Positions 43,470 through 55,168 of a DNA stretch of 64,000 nucleotides are shown here, in pieces. A model generated the notes under the pieces. The model saw nothing but the letters and a program-made list of their open reading frames with translations. It did not search any database and had not been told where the DNA came from. The stretch's first letter is position 1, and the number at the start of each line of letters is the position of its first letter. The stretch is taken from NCBI RefSeq assembly GCF_023065955.2, contig NW_026622908.1, forward strand, positions 47,403,367-47,467,366, read 5' to 3'. This DNA comes from Ursus arctos. Taxonomy: Eukaryota; Chordata; Mammalia; Carnivora; Ursidae. Made by a program: the position numbers and the translations under genes.

Positions 43470-43595
43470 TGGCAACATTATTATTCCCATTACACGAAGA
43501 CACTGAGTCACAGGGACATTAAACAACTCATCCCAAGTCACCCAGCCAGTAAGTGGAAGAGCGGGGATCTGACCCCCAGACTCTGGAGGGGATGT
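43470..43595 (+). repeat. MIR-like SINE fragment
   Basis: 'attattattcccattacacg', 'tcatcccaagtcacccagcc' and 'agtaagtggaagagcgggga' match the MIR core read as the reverse complement of its tRNA-side sequence; orientation is uncertain. Confidence 0.6.
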
Positions 43596-44770
43596 AGGAT
43601 TGCTGGTACACAGTGGGGGCAGGAAGAGAGATGGGCGGAGCCTGCAGCGCTTCCTGGGACCTCGATGCCCAGAGTACCAGGTAATGGATGGTTGCGGCGG
43701 CCGGATGCAGGCGGGACACCCAGAGCTCATATGCCCGGGGAGCGATGATTGGGCCACTGTACTAGGTGGAGATGCAACTCGAGGAGCGGCTGGCTGAAGG
43801 CAAAGGCACGAATATCCACCGCAGCCCCTCGACCGGTTGTAGAGATGAGGTCCCTAGAACCATCTGCATGCGCTTCCTCTCAGAGATATTCCACAGGAAG
43901 CGAATCGTCCTCTTCTTTCCATGGTCTTTCCTCGCTGCTTGATCAGATGGTCGGTGGTAAAGTCTGCGATATCACCCCACGAGCTTCTCAATCGCGAAGG
44001 CCATACAGGGAGAAGAGATCTCGGTGGATCCTGGCGGGGACCGGCGAGCCTCGGGCGGCCTGGCAGAGAGGGTGAGCCGCGTTTCAAGGATAGACGGGGC
44101 AGGTGCATAGGGCGCGCGGAACTTTCCTTTCCCGCTCTTCTCAGAAGCCCAGGTGTGGGGAGAGCGCTGTTCCGTCAAGGGGCAGACGGGGGCCGGGGCG
44201 GCGGCTCCACTCGTCCCCTCCGACCTGGCACCGGCTCCCGAGAACGCTGTCCTGGGCAGGCGGGCTCTGCCCCTTCCTCGAAGCCGCCTGCACGCGTCCG
44301 GCCGCCGCGGCGTCGGAGGGCGCCCAGGCTCCAGCGGGGGCTCCGTGCCCCGCGCCCCGAGAACCCGAGGACGGCGGCTCTGGCTCCCTGCTGCCCGCTC
44401 TCCGCCAGGACGGCTCCCGCCCCCGAAGGCCGCACCTCTCTGCCCCGGGCTGGCTCCTTCCGTGGGGAGGGGAAGCCCCCAGACGTCTGGGTCGGCACGT
44501 GTCCCGGGGCGCTCTGCTGTGGGGACGGCGGGAGGGCAGGGACTCCGACCCGCCCGAGAGGCCAGGGCTCCCACGCCCGGTCTCAGAGGTCCTCCAGCTC
44601 TCCGGCGGCCCACCGTCCGTCCCGAGTCTGCACGCAGGCGAGGCGGCAGCAGGACCCTTGAAGGGCTCCTCCGAGAGTGAGGGGGGCACACTGGGCACAG
44701 GGGCACCGTGCAGGTGCGGGGGACATGGGGGGACAGTCCGGGGCCAGCCCGGGTGTGACTGGTCAGCCTG

Positions 44771-45093
44771 GGGCGTGAGGGGACTGTCTGGGGCGTGAGG
44801 GGACATCCGGGATGTGAGGGGACATCCGGACTTGAGGGGACATCCGGGGCGTGAGAGGACTCTCTGGGATGTGAGGGGACATCCGGGATGTGAGGGGACA
44901 TCCGGGGCGTGAGAGGACTCTCTGGGGTGTGAGGGGACATCCGGGATGTGAGAGGACATCCGGGGCGTGAGAGGACTCTCTGGGGTGTGAGGGGACATCC
45001 CAACTTGAGGGGACATCCGCGGTGTGAGGGGTCAGCTAGGGTGTGAGGGGACCGGACGTGAGGGGACATCCGGGGCGTGAGGAGACTGTCCGG
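44771..45093. repeat. GC-rich minisatellite with higher-order units, upstream of MOB2
   Basis: About 17 head-to-tail 15-20-bp units of the type 'gtgaggggacatccgggat'. Three unit types, 'gtgagaggactctctgggat' (A), 'gtgaggggacatccgggat' (B) and 'gtgaggggacatccggggc' (C), recur in the order A-B-C at a period of about 58 bp. The array ends 270 bp before the MOB2 start codon. A 365-codon antisense frame (43972-45069) runs through it because several units keep one frame open; it is not a gene. Confidence 0.93.
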
Positions 45094-45099
45094 AAGCGG

Positions 45100-45362
45100 G
45101 GCGCGGGAAGTGGGGGGAGGTGATGGAAGGGGGACAGGTGGAGGAGGCCGGAGAGGAGGGCCCGGCTCAAGATCCAGGTTGGGCTGGTGGGGCCGCGGAG
45201 GCCGCCGGGACTACGTTTCCCGGCAGGCGGCGCGCGGTCGCGTCACTTCCTGCGGCGCCCGCGGCGCGCGTGTGGGAGTGTGCGAGCGAGTGTTTACTTC
45301 CGGCCGCCGCCGCCGCCGCGGGCTGAGGGCCGAGCGTGTCGGGCGGCGGGCCCCGAGCAGCC
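45100..45362 (+). promoter_or_regulatory. MOB2: MOB2 promoter and 5' UTR
   Basis: TATA-less CpG-island promoter. It contains a ZNF143/THAP11-type site ACTACGTTTCCCGGCA (45210-45225), ETS/GABP-type sites CACTTCCTG (45244-45252) and ACTTCCGG (45296-45303), and a short CCG repeat (about 45303-45320). This set is typical of housekeeping promoters. The transcription start probably lies between 45225 and 45300. The surrounding CpG island spans about 44100-45850. Confidence 0.75.
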
Positions 45363-45379
45363 ATGGACTGGCTCATGGG
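45363..45379 (+). CDS. MOB2: MOB2 coding exon 1 (residues 1-5 plus 2 bases of Gly6)
   Basis: ATG GAC TGG CTC ATG GG|GTGAGT encodes MDWLMG, the known N terminus of MOB2, with a near-perfect donor at 45380 and a good Kozak context (agccATGG). MOB2 binds the N-terminal region of NDR1/2 (STK38/STK38L) kinases and competes with MOB1; the MOB zinc-binding fold is encoded by later exons outside this window. The call rests on this short peptide, the promoter, the donor and the conserved DUSP8-MOB2 order and orientation. Without the synteny six residues would be weak evidence. Confidence 0.8.
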
Positions 45380-46504
45380 GTGAGTTGGGCGGCCGGGCGG
45401 GCCGGCCGGGGCCGCGGTGGGGGGCGCGGGGCGCGCTGCGGGCGGCACCGGTCAAGGGCGTCGGGCCGGGGCGGAGTGGGCTGGGCGGGCGAGGGGCGTC
45501 TCCTCGGGGACGGGGTCGCGGACGCGGTCGCAGACGCGAGCCGCTCGGAGCGGGGCCGGGGCCGACCTGGGCAGGACAGGCGCCCGCGCAGAGCCGCCGG
45601 GGGTCGGGCGGCCGGGGACGTCGGGCGGCAGCCGCTCTCGCCGGGCGCCGCGGGGAACTGGCTCTGGAAGAAAGAACTTTCACGCCGGCCGGGCACAGTT
45701 CCTCGGAAGCGAGGACGAGAAGCCGGACGGCCCAAGTTTGCTGGCACGGCCGCGGGGCTCGGGGCGAGGCTGCAGGGGAGGCAGGGTGCCGCGGGCGAGG
45801 CGTCCACCGCGGGCGGCGGGCCGGAGGGTGGAGTAGGAAGGAAGCATCGGGCCGGCAGCCGCGGGCGGCTCTCCCTGCGGTGCGCCGTGTGTGCGGCTTG
45901 CTGGAAACTAGAGCAGCAAAGGTGAAACGTCACGTCGTCTTCGGAAAGTTGCTCCGACTCAAGGGACTCTTTGTCAAAACTTTTCTGTGTTTGAGGAACG
46001 AGAAGGGCAGGCACTTCTCGCCAGCGGCGTGGTCCTTCTCCGGCTCTGCTTAGCTCTCATTTTCATCCCCCCCCCCCCCGGCAGGGCAGGGCACCCAGGG
46101 GCTTGGTCTGCGAGTGGGGAGCTGTTGCCGTTTCCCCGGGGCTGGTGGACGTGCTTGTCTGACGCTGAAGTCCTGGAAGGGAGGCGCAAGGTCGGATGGA
46201 CGTTTTGTTTCTGGGGACGGCGGGTGCCTGCACGGCGCAGGGCAGAGGGGAGGGTGCCGTCAGGATAACCGAGGAGATGGGTCAGACCCATCCTGGCCTG
46301 CAGGTTGGCTAGAGGCCAGTGAAAGGGAAGCCAGGGGAGGTGAGCCCACGAGGGAGGGGTGGATCAAGAGGCCAGGGAGGAGTGCGGAGCGTGGCCAGGG
46401 CAGGCCTGGGGCCAGAGTGCGGGGCTCAGGGCAGTGTGCCCACGCTTCGGAGGACCACCGTGGGGCCGCTGCTCAGCTGGCTTCTGGGAGAGGCTGACTG
46501 CCGT

Positions 46505-46680
46505 CCTAGCCCGCTGCTTGTTAGCCCTGTGACTTGAGGCGATTGCTGCACGTCTCCAGACCTGCTCTTGTAAAGTCTTTTGTGAAATGGGAAGTGTAGG
46601 GCTCTGGAAGGGTAAACCGAGGTATTCGAGGAAACTGCTTCGCACACTGCTTGGCATTGGTGAGTATTGGCCACTGTTGA
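46505..46680 (+). repeat. MIR-like SINE fragment
   Basis: 'gttagccctgtgacttgagg', then 'ttttgtgaaatgggaagtgt' and 'cacactgcttggcattggtg' follow the order of the MIR consensus. Confidence 0.6.
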
Positions 46681-49177
46681 GTACTGAGGTAGGTTTTGTA
46701 GGAGGCCTTTGAACCCACAGGCACTGAGTGTGCAAGCAGCTGTGTGTGCTTTATTTTGAATCATAGACACTTTCTGCCTTTATTGGGACGGGCTGTGTTG
46801 GAGGCCACCTGGCTTCCCAGGGGGTCTGTTTCAGGGAAGTAGACTATTGATTGGGTGGGTTGAATTCCCCGTGCTTTGTGTCGGAAGTCCGGGGCTGTTC
46901 AGGAGGCCGCTGATGGTGAGATTGTGTGTGATTATCGGGTGTTCCTGTCCAGAAGAAGCAGGTATTCTGTGCTGAAAACTGACCAGCAGTCAGTCTTTTA
47001 AACAGACTGGGTTCTGTGCTTTGTGGACTTTACTGTCATCATTGTGAATATCCAGAGATAACCCCACAGTTAGGCTTACCAGGGACTGATTCTTGAGGCC
47101 CTTGTCAAGACTTTGGGAAGCAGGCAGTCATCTGGGTGAGGTCAGTAGAGCACTCCCCTCCTGGGTCCTGTGCTGAGGAGGGCGGTCCAGGTGCTGGAGG
47201 AAGACAGCTCTGAAAGGGACACGGCCTGGAGCTGCTGCTTCCGTGGGCCCTGGAACGGGAAGCAGCCTTCACTGCTGCCTGGCTATAAGATAGGCAGTTC
47301 CAGAGGACACCAGAGATCTCAAAAGAGGGATGAGGACGGAGTTTGGTTATCTTGGTGTGTTTCTAATTTTAGCGGATTGCACAGTGGACATTGTAAATTA
47401 TGAATCCTTTGACAGTGTCTTAATTGTGAATCCCCTGCCCTTTTTAAACAGAAGTGATAGGATTTCAGTTGTTAAATAGTGATGTTCCTCCAGAGCTTCT
47501 TTTCAAGGTGTTATCACGGGATGTGAGAGCTGGGAGGACCCGTGCCCTCTGTCCCTCCCACATGTTTACTGAGCATCTGCTGTAGAAAGGAGGAGGCTGA
47601 GGCCTCTGCTTTCCAGCTGCAGGGCGAGTGAGTGAGCAGCAGAGACCCCAGCTCTGCCTGCCTGTGGTCCGACCCTCCTTGAGGAGAGCCAGCCAGTGGC
47701 AGGTGAAGGAGCTTGCCCTGCCAGGCGCCTTTTGTGTGATCAGTGCTGGGGCTTTAGTTGGCCATTAACTCTAGCTGGTTTTCAACCTGGAAGAATTGAG
47801 GAAGTGTGTTATTTTTGACTATTTCTTGATTATTGTTTATGACATCACACCGTTCATTATCCATTATCACCTAGGTAGTTTGGAATATGGTTTTCTCATG
47901 TTTTAAACAGTTTTTGTTCTTTTTTTTTTAAAGAAAGAGTTTCTCAGCATTGGTTCATCTCAGGTGACAGTGTGGACTCTGCTGTAGTAGCAAATACGGC
48001 TCCCGCCTTCTCTGCTGACAGCTGTCGCAAGCAGAGCAGCGAATGGACGCACTTCCCTGTGACAGAGAGTGCTTTGCTGAGTAACACAGGCGGCCTTATC
48101 TGAGGAAAGGGAGGTCTTGCAGGAAACCTGCCGGGGGAAGCCAAGAATAACACCAGCATGTTACAGCTTGCTGTTGGAGTTTGCTGAGACTTATTTGGAG
48201 AAGAATTCTGTGATGTGTAGCTTGCATCCGTGTGTTTTACCATAGTCCCTTCTGCTCGGCTTGGAGCTGGCTGCTGAAGTAGGTGTACGGTAATTTTTCT
48301 TACTTTTTATAAAGAGTAATTTCTAACTTGAAAAAGGGTCACCACTTGTGTGGCCGTGTCTTCGGTCGTTGGCTAGCTCCCTTCTGGACAGCTGATGACA
48401 GGATGTTGCCCTTGCCAGTGGGAAGGAAGTGAGCCCCAAAAGAAGTGCTCCCTGAGCTGCATCAGATTCCATGTGGCCCAAGACTGTGAGGGGCCCCATG
48501 GCACAGTGTGTGGTGGCGTGGGGAAAACTTTTGTCTTGTTCTCTACTGGCAGTGACAGGCATTTGTGAGCAGACGATAAAAGTGCAGTTTAATTTTTACC
48601 CAACAAAGCACAGTCCAGAAGCTTCCAAGCATCGGGGAATGTAGAAGAGGAAATGCACCTCCTCCCACTTCGGAGTTGGGGGAGCAGATCAGCCCTCTCA
48701 TGGGTCCTGGGTGGGGCCGACAGGGTGGAGTTTGCAGGGACATGCCCTCCCTGCACCCTCCATCCTGGGCCCGCAGCCAGGGAAGGGGCAGGCACACACC
48801 AGCCCCCTTCCTGGGGCTGCCGCTGCCCTACTGCTCTTGGAGCAGTGGTGAGGTGGGTGAGGTATGTAGCTGAGAGCTCTCTGGCTCTGGCTGGAGATCC
48901 ACCTCTGGGGCTGGCGGTTGAACGTGGAGCGCGATGGAAGTTGGTGCTCTTGGTCAGCGGGCAGGTATTTCTAAATGGCTGCAGGGCTTTCTGGCCTGTC
49001 TGGCTTTGCCTTCAGGAATCTTGCGCTCAGTTGAAGGAGATAGAATCCTGTGTGTGTGTACCTGTGTGGGCATTTCGTGGGGTGCTGACGACTTTGTCAT
49101 TGCACTTTGCCTCAGGGGAGGACCTTGCCTGGGACTGACAGACCCAACTGTGAGGATGCCCCGACTGAACTTGATTG

Positions 49178-49650
49178 AGTTTCTAGACTTCTTTTTAACA
49201 GCCTCGTTGAGGGATAATTTACATACAATAAAGGTTTCTTGTTTTAAGTATAACAATTAGGTGACTTTTAGTGAAATCACAGGGTTGTGTGGCTGTCAAC
49301 GCAGTTTAACTTGCAAATGTTTCCATCAGCCCAAAGGAGCCTTGTGTCCATCAATAGTCACTCCTTGTCCCCTGGGTAGTCACTGATAGACTTTCTCTCT
49401 CTCCAGATTTGCTGATTCTGGGCATTTCATACAGATGGAATCATAAAATGGGGTCTTCTGTGACCGGGTCACTTAGCATAATGTTTTAAAAAGTTTGTTC
49501 GTGTTGTGCACATATCCACCGTCAGTCCTCTTCGTTGCCAAATGATATTACAGGGTACGGAGATCTGCATGCTTTGCTTCTCTTTTGATATCTGGATTGT
49601 GCCCACTTTTTGCCCGTCATGAGTGATGCTGCTCTGACCCAGCCTTTTCC
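49178..49650 (-). mobile_element. Old L1 3' UTR fragment, minus orientation
   Basis: 'gagggataatttacatacaa', 'tttcatacagatggaatcat', 'acttagcataatgttttaaa' and 'catgagtgatgctgctctga' are the reverse complement of the L1 3' end module that appears in + orientation at 62.9-63.6 kb. Confidence 0.7.
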
Positions 49651-51475
49651 CACAGTGAGCTGTACCACGTCCTCAGCTGAGGAGACCGCCGGGTCCTGAC
49701 TGCATTCACTGTGTGTCGTGGGCCTGGCCCTGCACCTCCAAGATCAAGGAGACAGCTTCTGCTTTCTCAGGCTGGCACAGGAGGGCCACGGACACAGGGG
49801 GAACGGAGCACGGAGGAGTGAATGAGGTCGAACTGGAAGTGGGGAGGCCAGGCTGACAGGGTGGCTCAGAGCAGGGGCGCTTAGTTGGCTCCTATGTGAA
49901 GATGCCTAGGAATTTTCCAAGTAAGAAGGAGGAAATGTTGTGACCCAGGCCTGTGCAAAGGCACGGAGGCATAAGTGGCAAAAGTGTCCTCTGGCTGTCG
50001 ACCCCCTTGGAAGCTGTGACTGTGGAACCCTTCCAGGGACAGCCGCTGTGCCGATGGTTCCACCCAGGCAGTCCTTAGGGCCTGGGTCTGCTGAGGTGCT
50101 TGCCTGGGGCTGATTTGCGTTCACATTCCCTTGGAAGAGAGCAGCAGTCACATGGACCCCTTCGTGGGATGAGCCCTGTGTACCCGGGAACTCTCAGCAG
50201 CACCTCATTTCTCATTTGTCCCCGTGCTTGGAGGGTCCCCTGGAAGCCTTGTGCAGGATGTCCTCGAAGTTGTGCGAGATAGGACGGGAACTCACCAGAG
50301 GTGCTGCAGAAACGCTTTGTGGGGGAGCGGGTGGTTGGGCGGGAAGTGTTGTTGGCCTTGGGCAGGGCATCCTGTCTTCACTGCAAGTGCTTCGGAGACA
50401 TCAGCTGGGGAGGGCCCAGCTCCGACCTCATCGGTGTCCTGCCTCTGGCCTTTGTGCTGCTGTTCTTACCACACGTGCCACTGCCGAGAGTCCTGGAAAA
50501 GCCAGACGGCACTGGGGCACTGGCTGCCCGACCTTGTTAACAGCTAGCCGCAGCTTGGGAGGGGTTCCCTGGGTACAGCGGGGGCCGTCGTCAGCTGTGA
50601 GGTCTCCTGTGCGAGGGAGCCGTGGCCTTCGCTGTGGCCATGTGGTTTGGGAAGATGGGTGTTGGAGGCCTCAGTGGGGATGCCTGTGCTGGTGTTCTAT
50701 TGTCCCAGCATTTCCTGCATCGCCCTTGTGGTGGTCCTGGAACTCAGGCACAGCCAAACCCCACGCTCTTGATTTTGTTGTGAACGTGCTTAAGTGGCAA
50801 GTGAGGTACTCGGTGAGGCACTCTCTGCACTTTTTTCGGGCATGTGGACACGGAGCTAGTCAGGGAGCTGGTCTTGATCCCCGCTGGTGACTCGTGTGTG
50901 CCTTTCCTCCTGCCGGTGTCAGCCTGTGTGGAAGGGGAGGTGAGTGCTGTTCCTGTCTGACTTGGCGGGAGTGCCTCCCGCTCTTTGTCTCCCCATGTTT
51001 GTTTTTCTTCCTGTACAGGATTTCTCCTGGCTGGGGCACACCCGTCCATGGTGCGTGCTGCTCTGTAGAATCGTGCCTGGGAACATGGAAGTAGGAACAA
51101 TCGAAACTGAGGAGTGAACTGTGGAAGCTTAGAGAAGGAGGAGGTGGTGGTGGGTGCGGTGTCCAGGCCATGTGGGAGCTGTGGTGCTGTTCTTGCATGG
51201 AACCGTGTGGCTTTGGTCTGTGGCCACATTCACGTTGTCACCTTCTGGTTCCTTTCTCTTTGAAGACTGTTTCCTTTGCTAGCTTGAAAGAGCTGATAGT
51301 GCACAGTTGCTGGGGTGGGACATTCATTCTTTTCCTTCCTGTAGCTGTTCCTGGGTACGTCCCAGGAATAGCGTGGTGTGTAGTCACGACCGACGACGTA
51401 TCGCACCTTTTTGTTTGGAATGTTGTTGGTATGTTGGGTTATGGTGGCAATTTTTGGTGTTACTTGAGCGTTTCT

Positions 51476-51680
51476 TTTTTTTTTTTTTTAAAGATTTTAT
51501 TTATTTATTTGAGAGAGAGAGAGAGACAGCCAACGAGAGAGGGAATACAAGCAGGGGGAGTGGGAGAGGAAGAAGCAGGCTCCCAGCAGAAGAGCCTGAC
51601 GTGGGGCTCGATCCCAGAACTCCGGAATCACGCCCTGAGCCGAAGGCAGACACTTAACGACTGAGCCATCCAGGCGCCCC
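51476..51680 (-). mobile_element. CAN-SINE, minus orientation, in MOB2 intron 1
   Basis: T-run and tail complement from 51476, body 'gagagagacagccaacgaga', and head complement ending 'ccaggcgcccc' at 51680. The 15-bp target duplication 51461-51475 / 51681-51695 ('tacttgagcgtttct' / 'tacttgagcatttct') has one mismatch, so it is a relatively young copy. Confidence 0.95.
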
Positions 51681-52339
51681 TACTTGAGCATTTCTGATGG
51701 TGATTCTTGGTTACTGTGAATTGAGCATTTCTGTGTAGGGTGAGGGCACGGAGCTCCCACAGAGGCATGCCCCTTCTCCTCCAAAAGGCCGGCTGACATT
51801 GGAAAGCAGGGCTATATGCCGTCTTTTCCCTTAGGATCAAAAACCTTTCCCCTCCAGCCTTTGCACCAGGCTGTCCCTGGGCTAGCAGACTGTTCTCTCT
51901 GAGAGCATGGCAGCTCTGGAGTGCCACAGTGTCAGGGCTTAGCCTGCGCTGCCCACACCCAGAGGAGTGGTCAGCCCCTACTTCCCTTGGCTGTGTCCTC
52001 TAAGGGCGGCAGGAAGAGGCCCCCTCCCCCCCAGTGGCTTGCAGGTTGGACTCCCTGCAGTAGTGTAGGCGGCTTAGCCAGGGTGTGGGTGTGTGTTCCA
52101 CATCCAGTCCTGGGGTCCACCGTACTTGGCCCAACTGTGCCAGATAAACGTGTCTCTCTTCTAGGGCCTATCTTAGCAGTTTCTCAGCTTGGGCTTTGGG
52201 TGGTGTCCGTTGCTGTGAAATGAACCCCAGAACTTAGTGCCTCCAAACGAGGACCACCACCTCTCCCAACTCTGTGGGTTGATGGGTGGGGGCCTCAGTT
52301 TCCCCATATGGCCTCTCTGCACGTGGACTCTGGAGCAGG

Positions 52340-52740
52340 GTTCTCAGATTTTTGGTCCCTCCTTACAGTCTTAAAAATTATGGAGCTTGTATGGGTTATA
52401 GCTATCAACATTTATCATATTAGAAGTTAAAGTCAAGAATTTGTAAAAAATATTCTTTAATTCTTTAAAAAGAATAATAAACCCAGCGTATGTTAGCATA
52501 AAATTTTTTTCAATGAAAAAATAACTATATTTTGCAGAATAAAAAGCATGACAAGAATGGTCTCACTTTTTGCAGATCTCATGAGCTAGATCCTTATATC
52601 TACTTCTGGGTTTATTCTGTTATAATCTTACAAGTCTCATCGCGTCTGGAAAGCTCCACTGTTCACGGGCGCGAGAATGGGAGAGGCGAGTACCGTCTTC
52701 ATGTGGTTAGAAGAGCTTTAACCTTGGCCCCTAGGCCACA
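52340..52740. mobile_element. Old interspersed repeat, family uncertain
   Basis: An AT-rich island in GC-rich DNA. 'ggttctcagatttttggtcc', 'tatgggttatagctatcaac' and 'atcatattagaagttaaagt' resemble a mammal-wide fossil repeat that I cannot name with confidence. Confidence 0.4.
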
Positions 52741-53094
52741 CTTGAGGCACCATGACAAGGGCTCTGTCTGCGTGCACTTGCTCCAGAGCAGAGCCACGGT
52801 GGAAGCTGTTGAAAGATGAGTGTCGCCTCTGCTATCCTGTGTTGCTCAGACAAGTCACAGAGCCACCCAGATATGGTGGGAGGGGACAGACTGTCCCTCT
52901 CGAAGGAGGGGTCTCCTGTGTGGGGAAGGGGTGGTGGCTGGCAGCCCCATCTGCAGACCAAGGCACATGGGTGGGAACACTGGGTGTGTTATCACTGGGG
53001 GTCCGGGTGTCCATAACAGCTCAGAGCCTTTCCTCCGGGTGGCAGGTGAGATCTGTCAAGAGAAGGTGCCCCTGTAGACTTTTCTGCACAGAGG

Positions 53095-53205
53095 TGTTTA
53101 GGACAATGTGGCTTAGGGACCGGATGCTTCAGGATTGAATCCCAACTCTGCAGCTTCCTCAGGGCTCCCTGAGCCTCAGTTTGCTTATCTGCAGCACAGC
53201 CCCAG
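53095..53205 (+). repeat. MIR-like SINE fragment
   Basis: 'ttcaggattgaatcccaact' followed by 'gagcctcagtttgcttatct' matches the MIR tRNA-like head and core in + order. Confidence 0.7.
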
Positions 53206-54702
53206 AAGCCCCCTTCCTAGCAGTGGTTGGGGGATTTTGTGAGATGTCCACACATAGCGTGGGTACACCTCAGGGGTTGTCGTGGAGAACCCTGCCTCCC
53301 ACAGCTGAGACAGGGCTTAGCACCAGCCTGGCCCGTAATTCCTTCTTGGAAGCCCCCGAGAGGGGGTGGGAGTTGTCCCTCTCCTGCCTGCCCCCCACCT
53401 GGATCTTGTTGTGGTGTGTGGCATGCGTGCACAGCGCCCGCAGCAGCACAGCGCCCATGGCCACCTCCAGGCAGGGCCCAGTGCGTGCAGGGTGCGTCCC
53501 TCTCACCATCCTGCTGCCTTCCCTCTCAGCATGTCCTTGCCGAGAATCTCACGGCGCTGCAACCCCTGGAGCGGGGCTGCCGCTCAGCATGTCACTTGGT
53601 CACTGTCACATCTGCTTGCTCTCGGAGAGCTGCTGTTGTGTGCAGGTAGCCCTGGTGTCCTGGTCCCTAAGGAGAGCCCAGTCTGACAGCCACACCGTCC
53701 TGTGGGCACAGCTCCTCTCAGGACTGCAAGGTTGGCACCTGGAGTGTAGCCCAGGGCTTTTGTGGCAGGTCTGGCTTTCAGGATTCCTGCGGGCAGAAGG
53801 CAGGGGTACAGGGACTTGGCATGCTCTGAAGGCTGCCTGATGCCATCCCCAAGTGGATAGTGCCTTCCATCAGTGGCCTGCCCATTCCCAGAGCTGTGGG
53901 GCCCAAGCTGGGAGAATGTCGTCATGCTAGGCTTGCCTTCCCCTGCCAGATGCCAGCACCTCTGCTGAGACAACCCTGTGTGGTCGGAAAGGCGCTGGCG
54001 AACCCCGTTTACTCTCCCACCTCCACCTTTGTGCTGTGGGGCTTGCCAGGCCGCCCCTTGGGTTCCGTCCCCATGCCTGTCCTGATGCCATTGCGGGACG
54101 GCTCACACGGGATGCTGCAGCACTGGGTTCTGAAGGCACAACCGCCTTTGCCATCGAAGGCTTGGGCCTGTGGCTACATATTCCTTGGGCTCTGCCACCT
54201 TCTTCATCGTGAGTGTGTTCCTGGTGCCAAAGCGGGGAGGCTGAGGGACTGCCAGCCTGGGAGGTACAGCTGGCCCTGGCCTGGCCTCACCGAGACTGGC
54301 TCTTGGTCAGCGCCTGTTAGCTTTTCCCAGACTGTTGGAGAGGTGTGTCCTCGCTCCTGCCCGCACCCACCTTGTCCATCTTTCCCCTCCGTCCTGGCCC
54401 TCCCGCACAACCGTCTGGCCGGAGTATTCTTCCTATGGCAGAGCTCCGTATTTCCTTCTTCTGTTGCCTCTCTGCTGCGGGCAGCTGCACATAGACCCAC
54501 TTCTTACCACACTTCGCCTCGTGGGCTCAGGTGCCCCACCTGTGCCAGCTCCTGCTTCCCACCCCCACCTCCTCCTGTGCCGTCCCAGTGCCAAGACCCC
54601 ACTGCCTTTCGTCCTCGTCTCTCTGTCCTTCCCTCCCTTCCTTTCTTTCCCTCCACATCTGGGCCTGCTGGGATGGTCACGCCTATGCTGGCAGTGCCAG
54701 GG

Positions 54703-55168
54703 CAAGGCAGTGAAAGTCAGGAGCAGAGGCCATGCCCAGCGCCCCCACCTGTGTGCGCGTGGCCCCAAAAAGGAGGCATCTGCTTTAGCATGAGCCACAC
54801 GCCCCCATGGAGGTGTCTGATCCTGAGTGAGCGGTGCCCCTGTCCGTTCTCCATCAGCTCGGCCCTCTCGGGGCGGGGGGGTGTGTTGCCCTGAACCTGC
54901 TTCAGGACTCACAACATTGCCTTTCACCCCGGCCTCAAGGCAGTGAAAGTCAGGAGCAGAGGCCATGCCCAGCGCCCCCACCTGTGTGCGCGTGGCCCCA
55001 AAAAGGAGGCATCTGCTTTAGCATGAGCCACACGCCCCCATGGAGGTGTCTGATCCTGAGTGAGCGGTGCCCCTGTCCGTTCTCCATCAGCTCGGCCCTC
55101 TCGGGGCGGGGGGGTGTGTTGCCCTGAACCTGCTTCAGGACTCACAACATTGCCTTTCACCCCGGCCT
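54703..55168. repeat. Exact 233-bp tandem duplication
   Basis: 54703-54935 is repeated at 54936-55168; by-eye alignment shows no mismatch over 233 bases. Left and right flanks differ. No recognisable repeat family lies inside the unit. The overlapping open frames (344 codons in total, 97 in the second copy) repeat the same peptide and show no domain. Confidence 0.93.

Larger units (their letters stand above)
35321..44100. other. Intergenic DNA between DUSP8 and MOB2, distal part
   Basis: Repeat-rich, with MLT1-like, L2, LTR, SINE and MIR copies listed separately. From about 41780 to 44050 the sequence (for example 42490-42800 and 43180-43450) looks like degraded interspersed repeat, perhaps including old endogenous-retroviral internal DNA, but I cannot assign it. 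No gene is supported. Confidence 0.5.

Noticed and set aside
43972..45069. 365-codon antisense frame upstream of MOB2
   Set aside because: Much of it is translation of the minisatellite (repeated SPH/CPL-type units). No initiation context or homologous domain is seen.
44771..45093. CRISPR-like array of direct repeats
   Set aside because: Units are contiguous without unique spacers, and the context is mammalian; it is a minisatellite.
51040..51062. REST/RE1-like 'gtccatggtgcgtgctg' in MOB2 intron 1
   Set aside because: Only the left half-site fits; the right half does not match at the canonical spacing.
53860..55127. 344-codon and 97-codon frames across the tandem duplication in MOB2 intron 1
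   Set aside because: No domain, Pro/Ser-rich composition, and the shared C-terminal peptide is just the duplicated DNA.
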